Assembly (NCBI GenBank): GCA_009767595.1
Contig: VSDK01012995.1
Location: 6,391 to 70,390, forward strand
DNA length: 64,000 bases
Direction of reading: 5' to 3'
Source of the DNA: Symbiodinium kawagutii
Lineage: Eukaryota; Sar; Dinophyceae; Suessiales; Symbiodiniaceae
The notes beneath the pieces are model-generated. The model was given only the letters and a program-made list of their open reading frames with translations. It had not been told where the DNA came from and made no database searches. A program made the position numbers and the translations under genes. Shown piece by piece: positions 20,313-32,470 of the stretch; the first letter of the stretch is position 1; every line of letters begins with the position of its first letter.

Positions 20313-20718
20313 TCATACTGACAACGCATAAAGTCACCTCAACTTTGCTTACACATGTTCTTCCGCATGGAACTCCGCACATCAACTAACCCCAAAAGTC
20401 ACCTCAACTTTTTTGACCAATGGAACGCCGTATTATTTGGTAAATCTTTATGGTTTTTGAAGGGTTTAGTCACATCAACTATCTTATTTAGTATGGGGGG
20501 AAAGAACCATGGACATGTCCAAACACATCTAAATCCAAAAGGTATTTCATATGAATCCCAATGGCACGCCGATTATGTCTTACGTTTCTAGACTTCATTG
20601 AAACATGTTACTCCGTGAGATACATCCAAGTTCGGTCTTGTGTAGGCATGCGCTCAGCAGGAGCGACGATGTTTTTTGTCTGTTGTTTTTCTTCTCCTTT
20701 TTCTTCTTTTTCTCTGAG

Positions 20719-20784
20719 CGCCTCTTCGAGGTGGCAGCAGGTTGGCGAAAGAGCTTTGATTTCAAAGCAAATGCACTGACCAGG
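20719..20784 (+). CDS. short candidate exon after a long pyrimidine tract
   Basis: A tract of about 45 nt of almost pure pyrimidine (near 20670-20715) leads into TCTCTGAG. It is followed by 22 open codons (RLFEVAAGWRKSFDFKANAL) and the donor GACCAGG|GTTAGA. The acceptor context is among the best in the window. Confidence 0.45.
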
Positions 20785-20849
20785 GTTAGAACGAGGTAGG
20801 GGAACGAGGGGTGAACGAGGGGGTGAACGAGATCCAAAGCTACCCTGAG

Positions 20850-22030
20850 AAGACCCAAGGTCTAGAAAAGAGGCGTAGTAAAAGGAAAAAATACGCTGTT
20901 GGTCTGCGACGCTTCTTGCTGTGATGCTTCTTGACGTGGCGACAAACAATCTGCAACTGTTTCCCTTGGTGTGAAACACCTTGTCTACAACAAGGTCTGC
21001 GACCAGTCGACCAATTCTGTCACAGGCAAGACACCCAACAGCCGCCTTGCCCTTCGTCACATGGAAAAGTTTCATGGCATCAAGGCAAATGCTTGCCATG
21101 GGTTTGTTCGGCAGCCCTTGCTATCTAAAGCTAGCTTGTAAAAACTAACAGGCTGGCCTACCCAAGGATTAATAGCACGCCCTCCCAAGCTCAACAGCAC
21201 CAGGAATGATGAACCATCAAGAATGCCCACTACCTTTGCGGATAGCAATATATCTCTTTGAGGAACCCATCCGATCATCATTCAATAGCAGACCTTGCCG
21301 CAAGGCAACGCATCAAAACGCAGCATTTCCAATCACGGATCATACCCAACCAGCCTTTGCAACATCAACTAAAACCATGGTAAAACCCAGTGAATTCACA
21401 TTTGCATCAACCAAAACATGCATCAAGCAAGCTTCGCCCGCAACTGAACGCAAGTTGATGCGACTTCCCTGTTATCACTTCCGCATGGAATAAAGCTACC
21501 AACAAGATGTTGATGCGACTTTCCGCACTGACAGTACCTATTATTATAGATCTTTTAAACAATCCAAGTTGATAGCCAATGATTAGATCTCCAAATTCTG
21601 TCAATTTTCCATGCCCCACCCCACCCCAAACCCACATCCCCAATGTAGCATCAACATGGCATCAACCCAACATCAAGGTTGCAAGTGAACGTTAACATGC
21701 CCCACCCCACCCCACCCCAACCCCAAACCCACATCCCCAAAACGAAAAAACACAAAAACGCTGGGCCGGTTTTCGGGCCGGAGGCATAATGATCTTGACT
21801 ATGGCCATCGCAAACTAGACCATGGTTTATATATGAAGACGCCAACCATTGGAACATCCCATGGTTGTATTGAAACCATCCTGATTTGCCTCACCGTGGC
21901 CATGTTCATGCTGGTTCATGAAACCAATCAAGGAACATAGATCATTAACGAATAACAAGCAACCACATGCTGCACATTTTGTACTTTCCCTTCATTTGGG
22001 ACACACTTTTAGGTAGATCTCGATAAATGT
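20850..22030. other. no confident exon
   Basis: An open plus frame lies at 21206-21493 without convincing splice context. A CCCCACCCCACCCCA run near 21695-21720 resembles the CCCCACCCCACCCC at 21610-21625, so a segment of about 40 bp is duplicated (CCCAAACCCACATCCCCAA in both). Otherwise nothing is recognised. Confidence 0.4.
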
Positions 22031-22235
22031 AACTGGTTGGTGGTTGAACCACCCCTATAACAATATCAATTCGTCAACCAATCATTCATGAATACATTTT
22101 GCAAAAAAATGTCAATCAAACCATCAACTAGTTGTTTCACCATTATTGTTGGTTGTTATCCCCTGCTATCAACCAATTGTTAGCTGGTTATAACAACCAG
22201 TAGTTGTTGAAATAACCTATGATCAAATGACTGAC
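22031..22235. mobile_element. family B composite element
   Basis: It starts with a family B left end (CTGGTTGGTGGTTGAACCAC) and a degenerate right end (TCAATCAAACCATCAACTAG). It runs on into a second block (TTGTTTCACCATTATTGTTG ... AGCTGGTTATAACAACCAGT) ending in GTAGTTGTTGAAATAACCTA. The same two blocks occur in the same order at 33827-34025. Confidence 0.75.
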
Positions 22236-22810
22236 ACCATGGAGTATCTGCCCTTTGAGGAATACTGTTCTATGATCAAAGGTGCTGGTTGACACTCTGT
22301 GTTTCACCATGAATTGTTGGTAATCACCTTTGATCAAACAACCTACCAGCACCATAATTGTTCTTGGTTGTCACGATTGTTGGTGATTATCCCCTGTTAG
22401 TAACCGTTATTAGTTGGTTTAAACATATTAATCATTATCAACGCTATATCAATACACCAAAATTGTCATAGTAGTTAATTGCTGTTCAAATAAGCATGAT
22501 CGTTGTAGTAGTGAACCGACTAGTTTTTTCACCATCATTGTTGGTTAGCATTCCCCATGATTAACCATAATTGGCTGGTTATAACCTTTATAAACCCCAA
22601 CAAAACCCCTATAACCCCCCTGCAAAACCATCAGCCAGTGGTTGCTCAACCACAACCATATAAACCTTATTAAAAAAAAACCTATAAACCTCAAAAAAAC
22701 CTTATAAGACCCCTAAAAAACGTTAAACACAACTTTTAAAACCTTATAAACCCTACAAAAACTCCTATAAAAACCCTACAAGACCCCTACAACCTACCAG
22801 CACCATGGAG

Positions 22811-22883
22811 TGGCACATGGCTTCACCCAGTGGCTCCCCCCCCCCCTGGCACATGGCTTCACCCAGTGGCTCCCGCCTCCACA
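22811..22883. repeat. 36-bp tandem repeat, two copies
   Basis: TGGCACATGGCTTCACCCAG followed by TGGCTCC and a C run is repeated at a spacing of 36 bp (22811 and 22847). A homopolymer run of about eleven C separates the copies. Confidence 0.9.
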
Positions 22884-22989
22884 TGGCCTTTTCGCGCCGC
22901 CAGCATCAAAGGCCTTGATGAATTTGCGCGCTGCCGACCAGGGCCCCGGCTGTAAGCGAATCATGTCCTTACGCCAAGGAATAGATATA

Positions 22990-24256
22990 GATGTTTATAT
23001 ATGTAAAATACATATATAAGCATTACAAGTATATATGTATATCCATCTATATATATATACATACATATATGTATCATCTGATAGTATATCATATTATATT
23101 CAGAGATGATATGGGGAGTCTATGGATGTCTATGGTAAAAAAATGTATAAAAACCCGAAACTGTAGCTATCATAAAACAGCCTAATGCCAGTTGTTTCTC
23201 AAAATTGGTTGCATAGATCCTATGGATGATTGACACAGCTACTGCCTATCATTGTCTTCTCCATGCATAAACACGCAACCTGGGTCAACACCAACCTGAT
23301 CATAGTGAGACCCACGTCGAATCATGAGGGCATTATCAACCAATCCCCCCGTGTACCACCCTGATTGGAGCTAAACAGCAGAATATAGAATCAAGTGATG
23401 CCAAACAAAAGTTACAAGATGTTACAAGTGACCCCAGATGTTCGTTGCTTACAGTTTAGTCCCCAAGAAGCAGCAATCTTTGCTGTTCCGCTCTCTCAAA
23501 ATTTCAGTGCTCAACCAATGCTGGGACCAATCCAACTCGGGGGCTTGAACACCAATCTGAGGTAGGCCCTTGACGAGTGCTCCATCGCTTGGTCGACTTC
23601 CAAGCACTGCTTACCGGTTCTATTGCATGGCACCTGACTTATTTGCGGACAATGATCACATCAACCATAGGAGCGAATACTGACAGTTCCTTACACTGAT
23701 CTGTAATATGGGAGCAACCAGGGGTTGGTAGCTAACCATTGGTCAGCATGGTGTCAGCTGTGAAAATCAGGCTGCGTTCGCTCTGGTCTCGCATCCCTTC
23801 CTTGTGTGCAATAGTTCACCCTGGTCAACATGTGGTAAGCCAACGCTGCAGCCAGGTGCTGAGCTGCCGGCCTCGGAGTAACCACTGGTTGCATGTCCAT
23901 ACATGATGTAGTCGCAGAATTGTGACACCGTCCCGAGTAAATGATGATCCTTCTGATACCTGTTGATACCGCGGCGTTCTGGTTGAGTCTTGATGATTCT
24001 TGTGACCTATGATCAACCACCTCTTGAGCCCATGACCCATTATCAACCACTACTAGTCGTAGTCACTTGCATCGATAGATACAGGTCCCATGATCAACCA
24101 CTAGTCGTAGTCACTTCTACAATGAACCATTCTATCACTATAGTCAACCACAGCAGTACCATGATCAACCACTATAAGTACTAGTCACTACTATGACTAG
24201 CACTACATCAACCAATAGTCGTAGTCAAAGTCACTACAATGACTATAACCAGCCAC
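22990..24256. other. no confident exon; TA-rich patch at 22990-23110
   Basis: A TATATG-rich patch is followed by ordinary AT-rich sequence. An isolated family A end (GTTGTTTCTCAAAATTGG) is seen near 23190 without a partner. The stretch 23990-24200 carries repeated ATGATCAACCACTA words. Confidence 0.4.
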
Positions 24257-24387
24257 TAATGTCTACCCAGGATGAAGAAACCACAGGTTGATTAATTGGG
24301 TGGTTACCCATTTAATGGGAAACCAAGGCTTTTGGGGGATACCCTCTATTAATCAACCAGGGGTTTATTCATCCTGGGTTAGAAATT
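24257..24387. mobile_element. family E inverted-repeat element
   Basis: The left arm TCTACCCAGGATGAAGAAAC (continuing CACAGGTTGATTAAT) and the right arm ATTAATCAACCAGGGG (continuing TTTATTCATCCTGGGTTAGA) are inverted repeats of about 35 bp with a few mismatches. The whole element is 131 bp. A shortened relative is at 20245. Confidence 0.75.
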
Positions 24388-24457
24388 AATTGGTCTCTAC
24401 CATGATCAACCACTAGTCGCCGTGACATCACCATGACCCATGTCTCAGCTCTCCAAG

Positions 24458-24542
24458 TTCATCACGTCATATTCTGGCCATCCTTGGAGGCTGCATTCAC
24501 ATCCAAAACCTGGAGACACGGCGCCCCGAAGCAACGAGTGCG
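24458..24542 (+). CDS. candidate exon
   Basis: The acceptor GCTCTCCAAG and the donor AGTGCG|GTGATT bound 28 codons (HILAILGGCIHIQNLETRRP, EATSA) with high GC at third positions. It begins in phase 2 and ends in phase 0. The phase at its start matches the end of 20244 and the phase at its end matches the start of 25172. The minus strand shows a short ankyrin-like string (VLDVNAASKDGQ) that was judged weaker. Confidence 0.4.
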
Positions 24543-25171
24543 GTGATTGAGGCGAGGGGCCATCGCGGGCTTAGCGTTGAGTTTTTGGGGTGAAAAAATC
24601 AGGTTTCATGGATGGCTCATGGGGACAACCAACACCGTGATGAGGTTGGTTTGATTCATGGGTTATTGCTAGGGCATAAAAACCAAGAATAACCAAAACA
24701 CCAGTGCTAGGCTGGGTGTTACTGGTCCTCACCAGTCACCCAGCATTAACATGCATTATATATGACCATCGTTACTTTCACTAATACCAATCATTAATGA
24801 TGGAATTCAATAATTTGATTAATAAACCATAATAAACCAACATTCACATGCATGAACCATCATTGATTCCATCAATACACCCACATGACATGACATTTGC
24901 GCTATGGATTGGTTCCACTGCTTCGATTGGCGACACCACGGTGAGCTGATGCACCAGGGCCATGGGAGAGCGCTTTTTTCGGGTGTGTGCGGTACAGAAG
25001 GTGTGGTGTCAACCGATTCATGCAGAGTTACGGCTGCAACGCATGGTATTCATGCAGAGTTACGGCTGCAAGATGTGGATTTACCATCGATTTTTTTTAT
25101 TTATGGAAAAAGCTGAGTTCCAGCTGCAACCCATGGATTATCACCAGCCCCCTCTGAGCAACCCATCCCAG

Positions 25172-25255
25172 AGTGGGGGGGGGCGGTGCAGCGTCAACTC
25201 CGTCCTGGTCATACTGATCATAGCCCATGAAACTCCCCAGCAGGGCGATGATTGA
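25172..25255 (+). CDS. possible terminal exon with hydrophobic helix
   Basis: After the acceptor AACCCATCCCAG, 27 codons run to a TGA at 25253. They include NSVLVILIIAHETPQQGDD. A short hydrophobic helix ends a few residues before the stop. It joins in frame to the exon at 24458-24542, so it could be a C-terminus. The nine-base G run at the start makes the frame uncertain. Confidence 0.3.
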   Translation, partial: SGGGRCSVNSVLVILIIAHETPQQGDD

Positions 25256-25649
25256 AAACTGCTCATCCAAATCAATAGCTGTGTGATAAGTAATCATCAA
25301 CCAACATTCATTATCCTTAACCATTCATCAATGATTATCCATGACTATCCGCAATCAATTATCCAAGGACACCACTCTTGAACATCTCAACCAGTGAACT
25401 AACCATTTACTAAACCTCCTGGCAGCACGCTCCTCCCAGCCTGTCCGTTTTGGTCTGGCTTCAGCAGGGCCCTCAGCGGTGAGGAGTTGATCTATTGTAA
25501 TAGTAATAATTGTTCTTCAATATCCATTAAACGTGTAATGAATATATCATATCACTACTGGCCTGCACTTAACAAAATCAAAAAATCCAAGGTCATTTTT
25601 CACTTTTTTGCAAAGTGCAGGCCATTAAATTCCACAACATACAAATCTT

Positions 25650-25790
25650 TACAGTACATACATACATGCCTACATACCTACATACCTACATATCTACATA
25701 CCTACATACCTACATAAATACATACCTACAAACCTACATCCCCACATACCTGCATACCTACATAAATACATACCTACATACCAACCTGCA
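25650..25790. repeat. TACATACC microsatellite
   Basis: Imperfect CATACCTA/CATA repeats run over about 140 bp. Confidence 0.9.
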
Positions 25791-26364
25791 TAGATTCCAT
25801 TACGTGGTTGTATGGTGGTTTGGTAATAATTGGTGATCGCATGATGGCTCTACAATGGTTGTGGGATGGTTAATAGAAACCATAGGCTAATGAACGGTGG
25901 TTGATTTAATAGTAGGAATGACACCCAACAAGAATGTTAGAAAATTGGATGACATTGGTTGATGATACGGGAAACCATGGCATTTCCCATTGCTAATTAT
26001 TCAATTTAATATCATTGAGTATTTTATAGGGAAACCATGAACACATTTCTCTAGGAAATCATGATAAAAGAAGTGAACAAATACCCTTTGACTTTTTGAC
26101 TTTGTTAAGTGCACCCCAGACTAATCAACCATGAAATATATAGTTATAATATTCACACCTTTGAAAGATTCTTTTACAAAGAGCACTGTATTGTTGGTGT
26201 GTTTTTCTATTGTAGTTGTCATTTAGGTTCATGGAAAACCTGGCTTGTTGAAAACTCCTAGTAGCCTTGGTGGTTAAAATTGCAGGCTTTGCAAACGCGT
26301 CGATTTTCCCATGCCAGTGAAGCTGATGAGTATCAACTGACATCAATAGATATCTCTAGTTTGG

Positions 26365-26459
26365 ACTGGTTGATGGTTGAACCAACACCCTTAGGAACAA
26401 GAAATCAACCAAGCATACCCAATTTTGGGGAGGGCAAAAATGTTTGAAGCCACCAACCC
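26365..26459. mobile_element. family B element, degenerate
   Basis: The left end GACTGGTTGATGGTTGAACC and the right end ATGTTTGAAGCCACCAACCC form an imperfect inverted repeat. The conserved GGGCAAAAATG block lies before the right end. Confidence 0.6.
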
Positions 26460-26617
26460 GGGGATTGTATATTCATAAATACATACAAACCATATCCTAT
26501 ATCAAATGAGTTCCTGATAAGTATCAATTGTAATCATTAGGAATTGCTTATTATTATGTTTTGCGATTCTCACAATATGTTCATTTGATTTGTTGATCTG
26601 TTGATTCTGATTCCCAG

Positions 26618-26657
26618 TATTCAACCTGATAATGAATATGATACTTACTATCAATTG
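26618..26657 (+). CDS. possible short exon abutting a family A element
   Basis: The acceptor CTGATTCCCAG is followed by 13 codons (IQPDNEYDTYYQL) and the donor CAATTG|GTGGTT. The donor is the left end of the family A element that follows. It is short and AT-rich, so confidence is low. Confidence 0.25.
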
Positions 26658-26738
26658 GTGGTTTCTCAAAAATCATCCTTTCTATTCCTTTCTCAACCAT
26701 TTATGGGGTTCCCTCATGGCTTGAGAAACCACCAATTG
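26652..26738. mobile_element. family A element with perfect 18-bp terminal repeats
   Basis: CAATTGGTGGTTTCTCAA (26652-26669) and TTGAGAAACCACCAATTG (26721-26738) are perfect inverted repeats. The inner part is reduced to about 50 bp. The perfect arms suggest a recent insertion. Confidence 0.85.
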
Positions 26739-27294
26739 GGAGTTGACCAATCCTATGATTCTGATTCTAATTGATGTGTATGATCGGAATCCTGAGAATA
26801 ACAATCTAGAAGTAAACTTTCGGCTTGGCAGAGACAAGATTATAGGAAATCATAAATATGTAATTACGAATTATCTAGGTAATATGATTCAGTTGATATG
26901 CTGAGGGTATTGAAAACACACATTACCATCACTTTGCAGCAATATGGGGTTGTCCCATACCAAGCAGCATCACCCTTAAGCTCAAAGAACCTAACTAGTG
27001 AGTAGCGACTAATAATGATTAACTCATTCCCCATGACTAGAATCAACCACTCAAATAACCACAGGTTGACCATTAGCCATCAACTAACCATTGTTTGACC
27101 ATCAATCATCCTGAACTTGTAAAGAATTGCGATGGACCATCAATAATCATCACTTTACAATTGGTCAACCATTGGTTTACTCAACCTGTAAGTCCTTCTT
27201 GAATCGTGTTTGCTTCTTTTGGTAAAGGAAAGAATGGCCTTCCTAGTCCGCACAATCGCAACAGTGACTACTCCTACTCCACTCCTACACACTC

Positions 27295-27450
<156 letters not shown>

Positions 27451-27958
27451 CTGCCACTACTGCCACTACTGCCACTCCTGCACTGCCACTATTACCAGTA
27501 GTGCCACTAGTGCCACTAGTACCACTGCTACCACTAGCATTCCGACTGCTACTACTAGACATCTTGAAAATTTCCGCACCGCCACCACCACTGCCACTAG
27601 TAGTACTAGTGCTACAAGTACCACTACTAGCATCACCACCGCCACCGCTTCTATCCACCACCTTTGACCCAGGTTCCGGCCACCTTTGACCATACCACTA
27701 CGACCCAACATCAATGAGTATTAGTCACCAGCAACACAACCACCAACTGGTCATGATCAATGGTCCTGGCCAGCGGTTAATGGTTGGTGACTGGAAATAA
27801 TCACTTAAGTCCACCATTCTCTCATGTCATGACCACTACTATTCACCCAGAAATCACGCCTGGCTCCCAAACAGCACCCCTCCACTGGTTGCACCGTTGC
27901 GGTGGCGCGTGTTTTTTTGCCGTCAAGTCGCACCACCAAGTTGAGATCGCCATCTAAG

Positions 27959-28018
27959 GATGCCTGGATGCAGCTGTGAAGTCGGTGGCAAGGGATGCTA
28001 TGAACACGTACCATGTGG
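27959..28018 (+). CDS. candidate exon
   Basis: The acceptor GCCATCTAAG is followed by 19 codons (CLDAAVKSVARDAMNTYH) and a donor at CATGTGG|GTCCCC. The frame stays open to 28077 (VKLVAADSPLNYMDMA), so the exon may be longer. Upstream of the acceptor the same frame is also coding-like. The minus strand is open as well. Confidence 0.35.
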
Positions 28019-28523
28019 GTCCCCCAAACGTTAAACTTGTTGCTGCAGATTCGCCACTGAACTATATGGATATGGCTTGATGTACCATAAGTGCTATTTA
28101 TCTCCAGTGAACTCACCGAAGTTAACGAACTGCAAAAGCTCCCACCTATGTGCGTTACCAGGGGCGCCCCTGCCACTAGCTCATTCCTGGGGCTGCATCA
28201 TGCGCCACTAGCTCATTACTAGGGCTGCATCATTGTATGGGGTTGATGATGGTTAGTGGGAGTCAAAATTTGATTCTGTTCCGAGCTTGAGCTTAATGGT
28301 TCCTAGGGCTTGATAGTTGTCTCCCATGGGCTGAATGGTGGGTACTATCAGCTGTGATCCTGGCTACTAAGGGCACAATCTTGTTGCTCAGTTTGTTTCA
28401 TGATGGTTACAGGGGTTGCTCGTTGCTTGGGCTCTGACGACTGGAGGATCTAGGGGGTTGCTGGCTCCAACCGTGGACGGCCACCATCATCCAATTTGTA
28501 GCCACCATCCACAACCACGACAG

Positions 28524-28631
28524 CCGTGGTTTGAATGGCGAGCGATGATCACACATTCGCTCATGTGCCGCGTAGTTGTTGCGAATGTGGTTGGTAACGT
28601 TGATAGTGGCTGGAGAATCATGTGCAATAAG
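28524..28631 (+). CDS. candidate exon
   Basis: The acceptor ACCACGACAG and the donor TGCAATAAG|GTGCCA bound exactly 36 codons, phase 0 at both ends. The peptide is PWFEWRAMITHSLMCRVVVA then NVVGNVDSGWRIMCNK. Both splice sites are good and the sequence looks like a globular or membrane-adjacent segment. No family was recognised. Confidence 0.5.
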
Positions 28632-28954
28632 GTGCCAATTGTGCGTAGTATTCAATCAAACGGAAACCACAAGCAACAATGGCCAAACAGTCCCGCTCAG
28701 TGCAAAGCCCAATGATTCATCAGCAACATGTCTCAAGCAAGCAAAAACATGTCAATTCCTGGATGGGATATGATATGTTTCCTCCAGATGAAAACCATAA
28801 TCTACACGCTTACTTTAATTAAAATGAAATAAACAACTCAAAAAAACCAATCATTTAACTATGAAACATTTTTAGTTAAATTCACTCATCACGATTAAAT
28901 GGTATATCACTAACCCTTCAAGAAATTCACCCATCTTCACCATTGAACTCTGAG

Positions 28955-29036
28955 GAAAAGCCTTGCGGAAAGGCACCAACTCCGGTCGCGACCACAACTC
29001 GCCACGGTGCCGTATGGAGGTCGCTGCCCACTTTTC
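28955..29036 (+). CDS. candidate exon, strand uncertain
   Basis: The acceptor AACTCTGAG and the donor CTTTTC|GTAAGG bound 82 nt with two open plus frames. The minus strand over 28960-29060 also reads well (RVVVATGVGAFPQGFSSEFN, with the donor GATGG|GTGAAT). The strong GTAAGG donor and neighbouring plus exons favour plus. Confidence 0.3.
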
Positions 29037-29326
29037 GTAAGGGCCTGGAGTACCTGGAAGAGCAACACTTCGCCACTGTGACGACAAAATCTTCATGGCA
29101 ACGTAGGATGCTATATGGCATCATTAAAAGATATTTAGCATCATTACTATATAGCTATATTACGTCGTAATTACATAAGATAAATCATGAATATCAGCCA
29201 ACAGAAGGATACACAAACAAAACCATGCGGGGTAGCCTCCCAGATTCGACTACGATTCAGCCCCAGAGGTGAATCATGCACTGCCAATAGGTCTTCTGGC
29301 TAGCCAGTTGCCGAACATTTACCGCC

Positions 29327-29448
29327 ATTTGGGTGTTTCTTAAGCCAGGAACTGGGAACCCCAAAGCTATGGATGGTTTACTGCCTAGAGATGTTACATA
29401 AAGGATGATCACTGGGGGTAGCCCTATGACTTGAGAAAAACCCATTTA
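29327..29448. mobile_element. family A variant with CTTAAGCCAGGAA end
   Basis: TTGGGTGTTTCTTAAGCCAG and CCCTATGACTTGAGAAAAAC are imperfect inverted repeats. The copies at 30473, 56443 and 61033 share the TTTCTCAAGTCAT type of tip. Confidence 0.6.
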
Positions 29449-30165
29449 GAATGTAGAGAATGACCGCAAGAAATGCTTGCGCTTGTGGCTGCAAGCAGGG
29501 GGTAAGCGTGGAATCGGGAGTGACTTGGCAATGGAAAATTGGAGGACCGCAAAAGTTATAAGCTGGTTAATAGGCCAAGTAAGTTTCATACTGGTTAGAA
29601 AAGCCACTTAAACCAGTAGGCAATCTTCAAACATACTTGCATATGGGTTAACAGTTAATAAACCAGTAGGAAACTATGTTTCATACTGGTTACACCTTGG
29701 TTGAGATTCGCCACGCAATTGTCAGTCATATCTATCATGAAGTGTTGGTAGTTACCCTGGGTATAAGCTAAGTTAACTGTATGCGGGCCACCTTGTAGGG
29801 ATCCCTCGTTGTCGGTTCAGATTCGCCAAAAACGCTGGCTATTTTCACCATAACTGGTACCCTGCTTGAGTGCACCAAGTTCACCAAACAGTTCCTACTT
29901 TTCTGGCCAAAACGATCAATCTGCGATGGTTCTGTCCCTGGATATCACTATTTCTGTCAGCCGGTGTAACTCGCTATTGGACATTATATTATGATCAATG
30001 TTGTTTTTGAATATATGTATTTCATAATTGTCAACAATTGGCTATTGTGAATCATGACATAATAGTCATCAAGTGTTGATTGCATTTCCTGGCATAGCAA
30101 TCGCTCACAATTGACAAATGATGACCAATGTGTTTTTTTGAAGTCTGTTTGTAACATTTCGGAAT

Positions 30166-30288
30166 CAAAGATCACTAGTTGACCACTAGTTGACCACTAG
30201 TTGACCCCTAGTTTAACAACTGGTGTTATCAATAGTGGTATATATGGTCCAGAATTGTGGTTAACTAGTGGCTGACTAGTGATCTTTG
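30166..30288. mobile_element. family F inverted-repeat element (single copy seen)
   Basis: The left arm CAAAGATCACTAGTTGACCA and its continuation pair with the right arm ending CTGACTAGTGATCTTTG over about 30 bp, with the outer 14 bp perfect. The left arm contains three tandem copies of ACTAGTTGACC. No splice-site association was seen. Confidence 0.7.
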
Positions 30289-30472
30289 GCTAAACTATTC
30301 AGTGGTTAAGTAATCCTTGGATGTTTAACCACGGCAAATCGAGGACGCCTCATCAAGTAGTACACGATCGATGTGGCATATATCCTGGGTGCGAAGCATC
30401 TGCTGACAATAAAATGTCCAGGTGCCAGTGATTTAGACATATCCCCAGCATGACACGAAGTATGACATTGCG

Positions 30473-30580
30473 CGTTTCTCAAGTCATAGGGGCACCTCCC
30501 AGTTATCATCTCATATTAGTCATCTATATAGTAAGAAACCAACCATATTGGGGGGTTCCCTACTTTGACACCCCATATGG
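30473..30580. mobile_element. family A element (TTTCTCAAGTCAT subtype)
   Basis: The left end GCGTTTCTCAAGTCATAGGG, the inner words TTAGTCATCTATATAGTAAG and AAACCAACCATA, and a degenerate right end CCTACTTTGACACCCCATAT identify it as family A. Confidence 0.7.
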
Positions 30581-31238
30581 GCTGAGCGATTTGGTGTCTG
30601 GAGAAGATCATCCGGTGCCGCAACGACTGTCACAAGCACTGAGGATAAGAATGGTTTAAAAAGCCATCTTGGTCATGGCTCCTGTTGATCCCAAATGACC
30701 TGTATGTTGGAACGCTGCTTTAATAGCTGATCTAGGTGGCTCTCCTACTCTGTAGTCCTCAGCTCACCAAAAACATACGTTATGGATCCAAACCATCAAA
30801 CGTTCCACTGGTTTCATGTGGTTTCATGTGGTTTTGACTACTTGATCATGGTGTACATGATATGATATAACCATACTTGACCAATAAACTGCTGGTTCAC
30901 TATTTTATTGTCTGGCTTTTGTATGTGGCTCCTGTCGCATCATCACCCATGTCTCAAACAGCTGGGAAGTTGGGGGAGTTCACATCGCCGCAATGCGCAT
31001 CCCTTTTTGCACTTGGGAAAATCAAGAGATACTCTTTCGATATGTGAATAGCGGACAAAATTCCTCTTTCAAATCCTGCCATGACCTAAGATGGGTGGTC
31101 TCCTATCGATTATGCAGCTTTGTGTGAGGATACCGTTTTCACCTTTTGATCATCACATCGTGGATTATGATACTGCCCATCCACCGCTGTTGAACACACG
31201 TCGTATCATGGTGGGTTCCTATCCAACATGATGGTTAG

Positions 31239-31362
31239 TCATGTCTAATGGCGGCTCATTTGCTGTTCCTGATAGTGAACAAAATCAGGTGCCAATCATT
31301 CAGCGACTCAGTGTTGGCGACACTTGTTCATTTGCCCAGAACTTCCAAAATATGTGCACCAG
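31239..31362 (+). CDS. candidate exon
   Basis: The acceptor GATGGTTAG and the donor TGCACCAG|GTATGT, a strong consensus, bound 40 codons. The peptide begins MSNGGSFAVPDSEQNQVPII and continues RLSVGDTCSFAQNFQNMC. The ATG near its start could also be an initiation codon. The frame stays open past the donor to 31502. No family was recognised. Confidence 0.5.
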
Positions 31363-31846
31363 GTATGTGACAGATGTTGTTACTACGCGATGTACACACT
31401 CTACAATACCGAGCGTAGCAAACAAAACCTGCAAGAGTCGTAAAAAAATGTCCATGGGTTTGTCCATACATGATGATACTCTCATCTCCAGACAAAAAAA
31501 ATGAACATGACGATGCTTAGAGGATTCTGATTGGGATACACCATCGATTGGGTTGTATTTGTATATTCCCCTCTTCTGTTTGCTTTCGCTTCGTAATCAA
31601 TCATGACGCGCCAGCTTATCGAAGCCATCTAACGCATTCTAACCTATTAACGTTGGAACCAATTGTTAATCACTCCGAAAAGCCGAAAACGGCATATAAC
31701 ATAATCAATAACATATGAAACAGTGTATTAAGCCATGATTCAACAAGCTTGACCACTCACCATCCACTCATCGCTATGGCTTGGACGTGTGGACGGACCA
31801 TTTCTCCGGCGGTTCACGCACCGCCTACGCCGGCTGACAACGTCAG

Positions 31847-32405
31847 CGCCCCAAACTTCCGACGGCGCCAAGCCATGGATCAGCTTCACGAAGTCTAAGA
31901 TCCGACCGAAGAACATCTCCGTCTTGTTCCAAAAGACCTCGGGGATTCCGTGGGTCGCGGGCAGCGCCAACACCGGCGATTCGAACACAGCCCATGTGCG
32001 TCGGTGGTTTCATCAGCCGTTTCCCCTTTCGTTTTTGTTGGTCAAGACATGTCAAAAGTGAGTTGAGAACGATTCACCATGGCCTTGAGACTTGCTATTC
32101 ATCAGCTGATGACACTTGATGACACTGGTTGGTTTACTGATTGGTTTTCTTATTCCCTACTATCAACCAACCAGCTAACCATTATCATTCCCTACTATTC
32201 ACCGTCAAAGGTTATGGATCATCAGCTAATCCACCAGCTAATTCACCAGGCAACCGAACTCATGACGCTTCTTAACCAGCCAACCATTGATGCGACTCAT
32301 GGGCCGCCGCAAGGTGCTCCCAGATTTTGGACCAGGTACCCAGTGGTAGACGCCCAAGAGCAGCAAAATTTGAGCCAAGCGCAGCCATGCCAACCTGGCG
32401 GCTAA
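31847..32405 (+). CDS. two-exon 3' end of a plus-strand gene
   Basis: Exon 31847-32003 (acceptor GACAACGTCAG, donor CGTCG|GTGGTT) and exon 32336-32405 (acceptor TTGGACCAG) join in phase. They end at a TAA at 32403. The first reads PWISFTKSKIRPKNISVLFQ then KTSGIPWVAGSANTGDSN, and the second is Gln-rich (VVDAQEQQNLSQAQP). The minus strand of the first exon is an attractive open frame (HGIPEVFWNKTEMFFGRILD). It was set aside because no AG acceptor precedes it before an in-frame stop. Together with the exons from 18.4 kb this is probably the end of the plus block. Confidence 0.45.
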
Positions 32406-32470
32406 GCAGTGATGAGGAACGATTGGTCAAATGATCAAATTGTGCTTGAATTCATTAACGATGTTTCAAC

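Noticed and set aside
31843-31988. Minus-strand frame with GIPEVFWNKTEMFFGRILD
   Set aside because: An attractive peptide, but no AG acceptor exists between it and the upstream in-frame stop, while the plus strand has both splice sites and a matching next exon.
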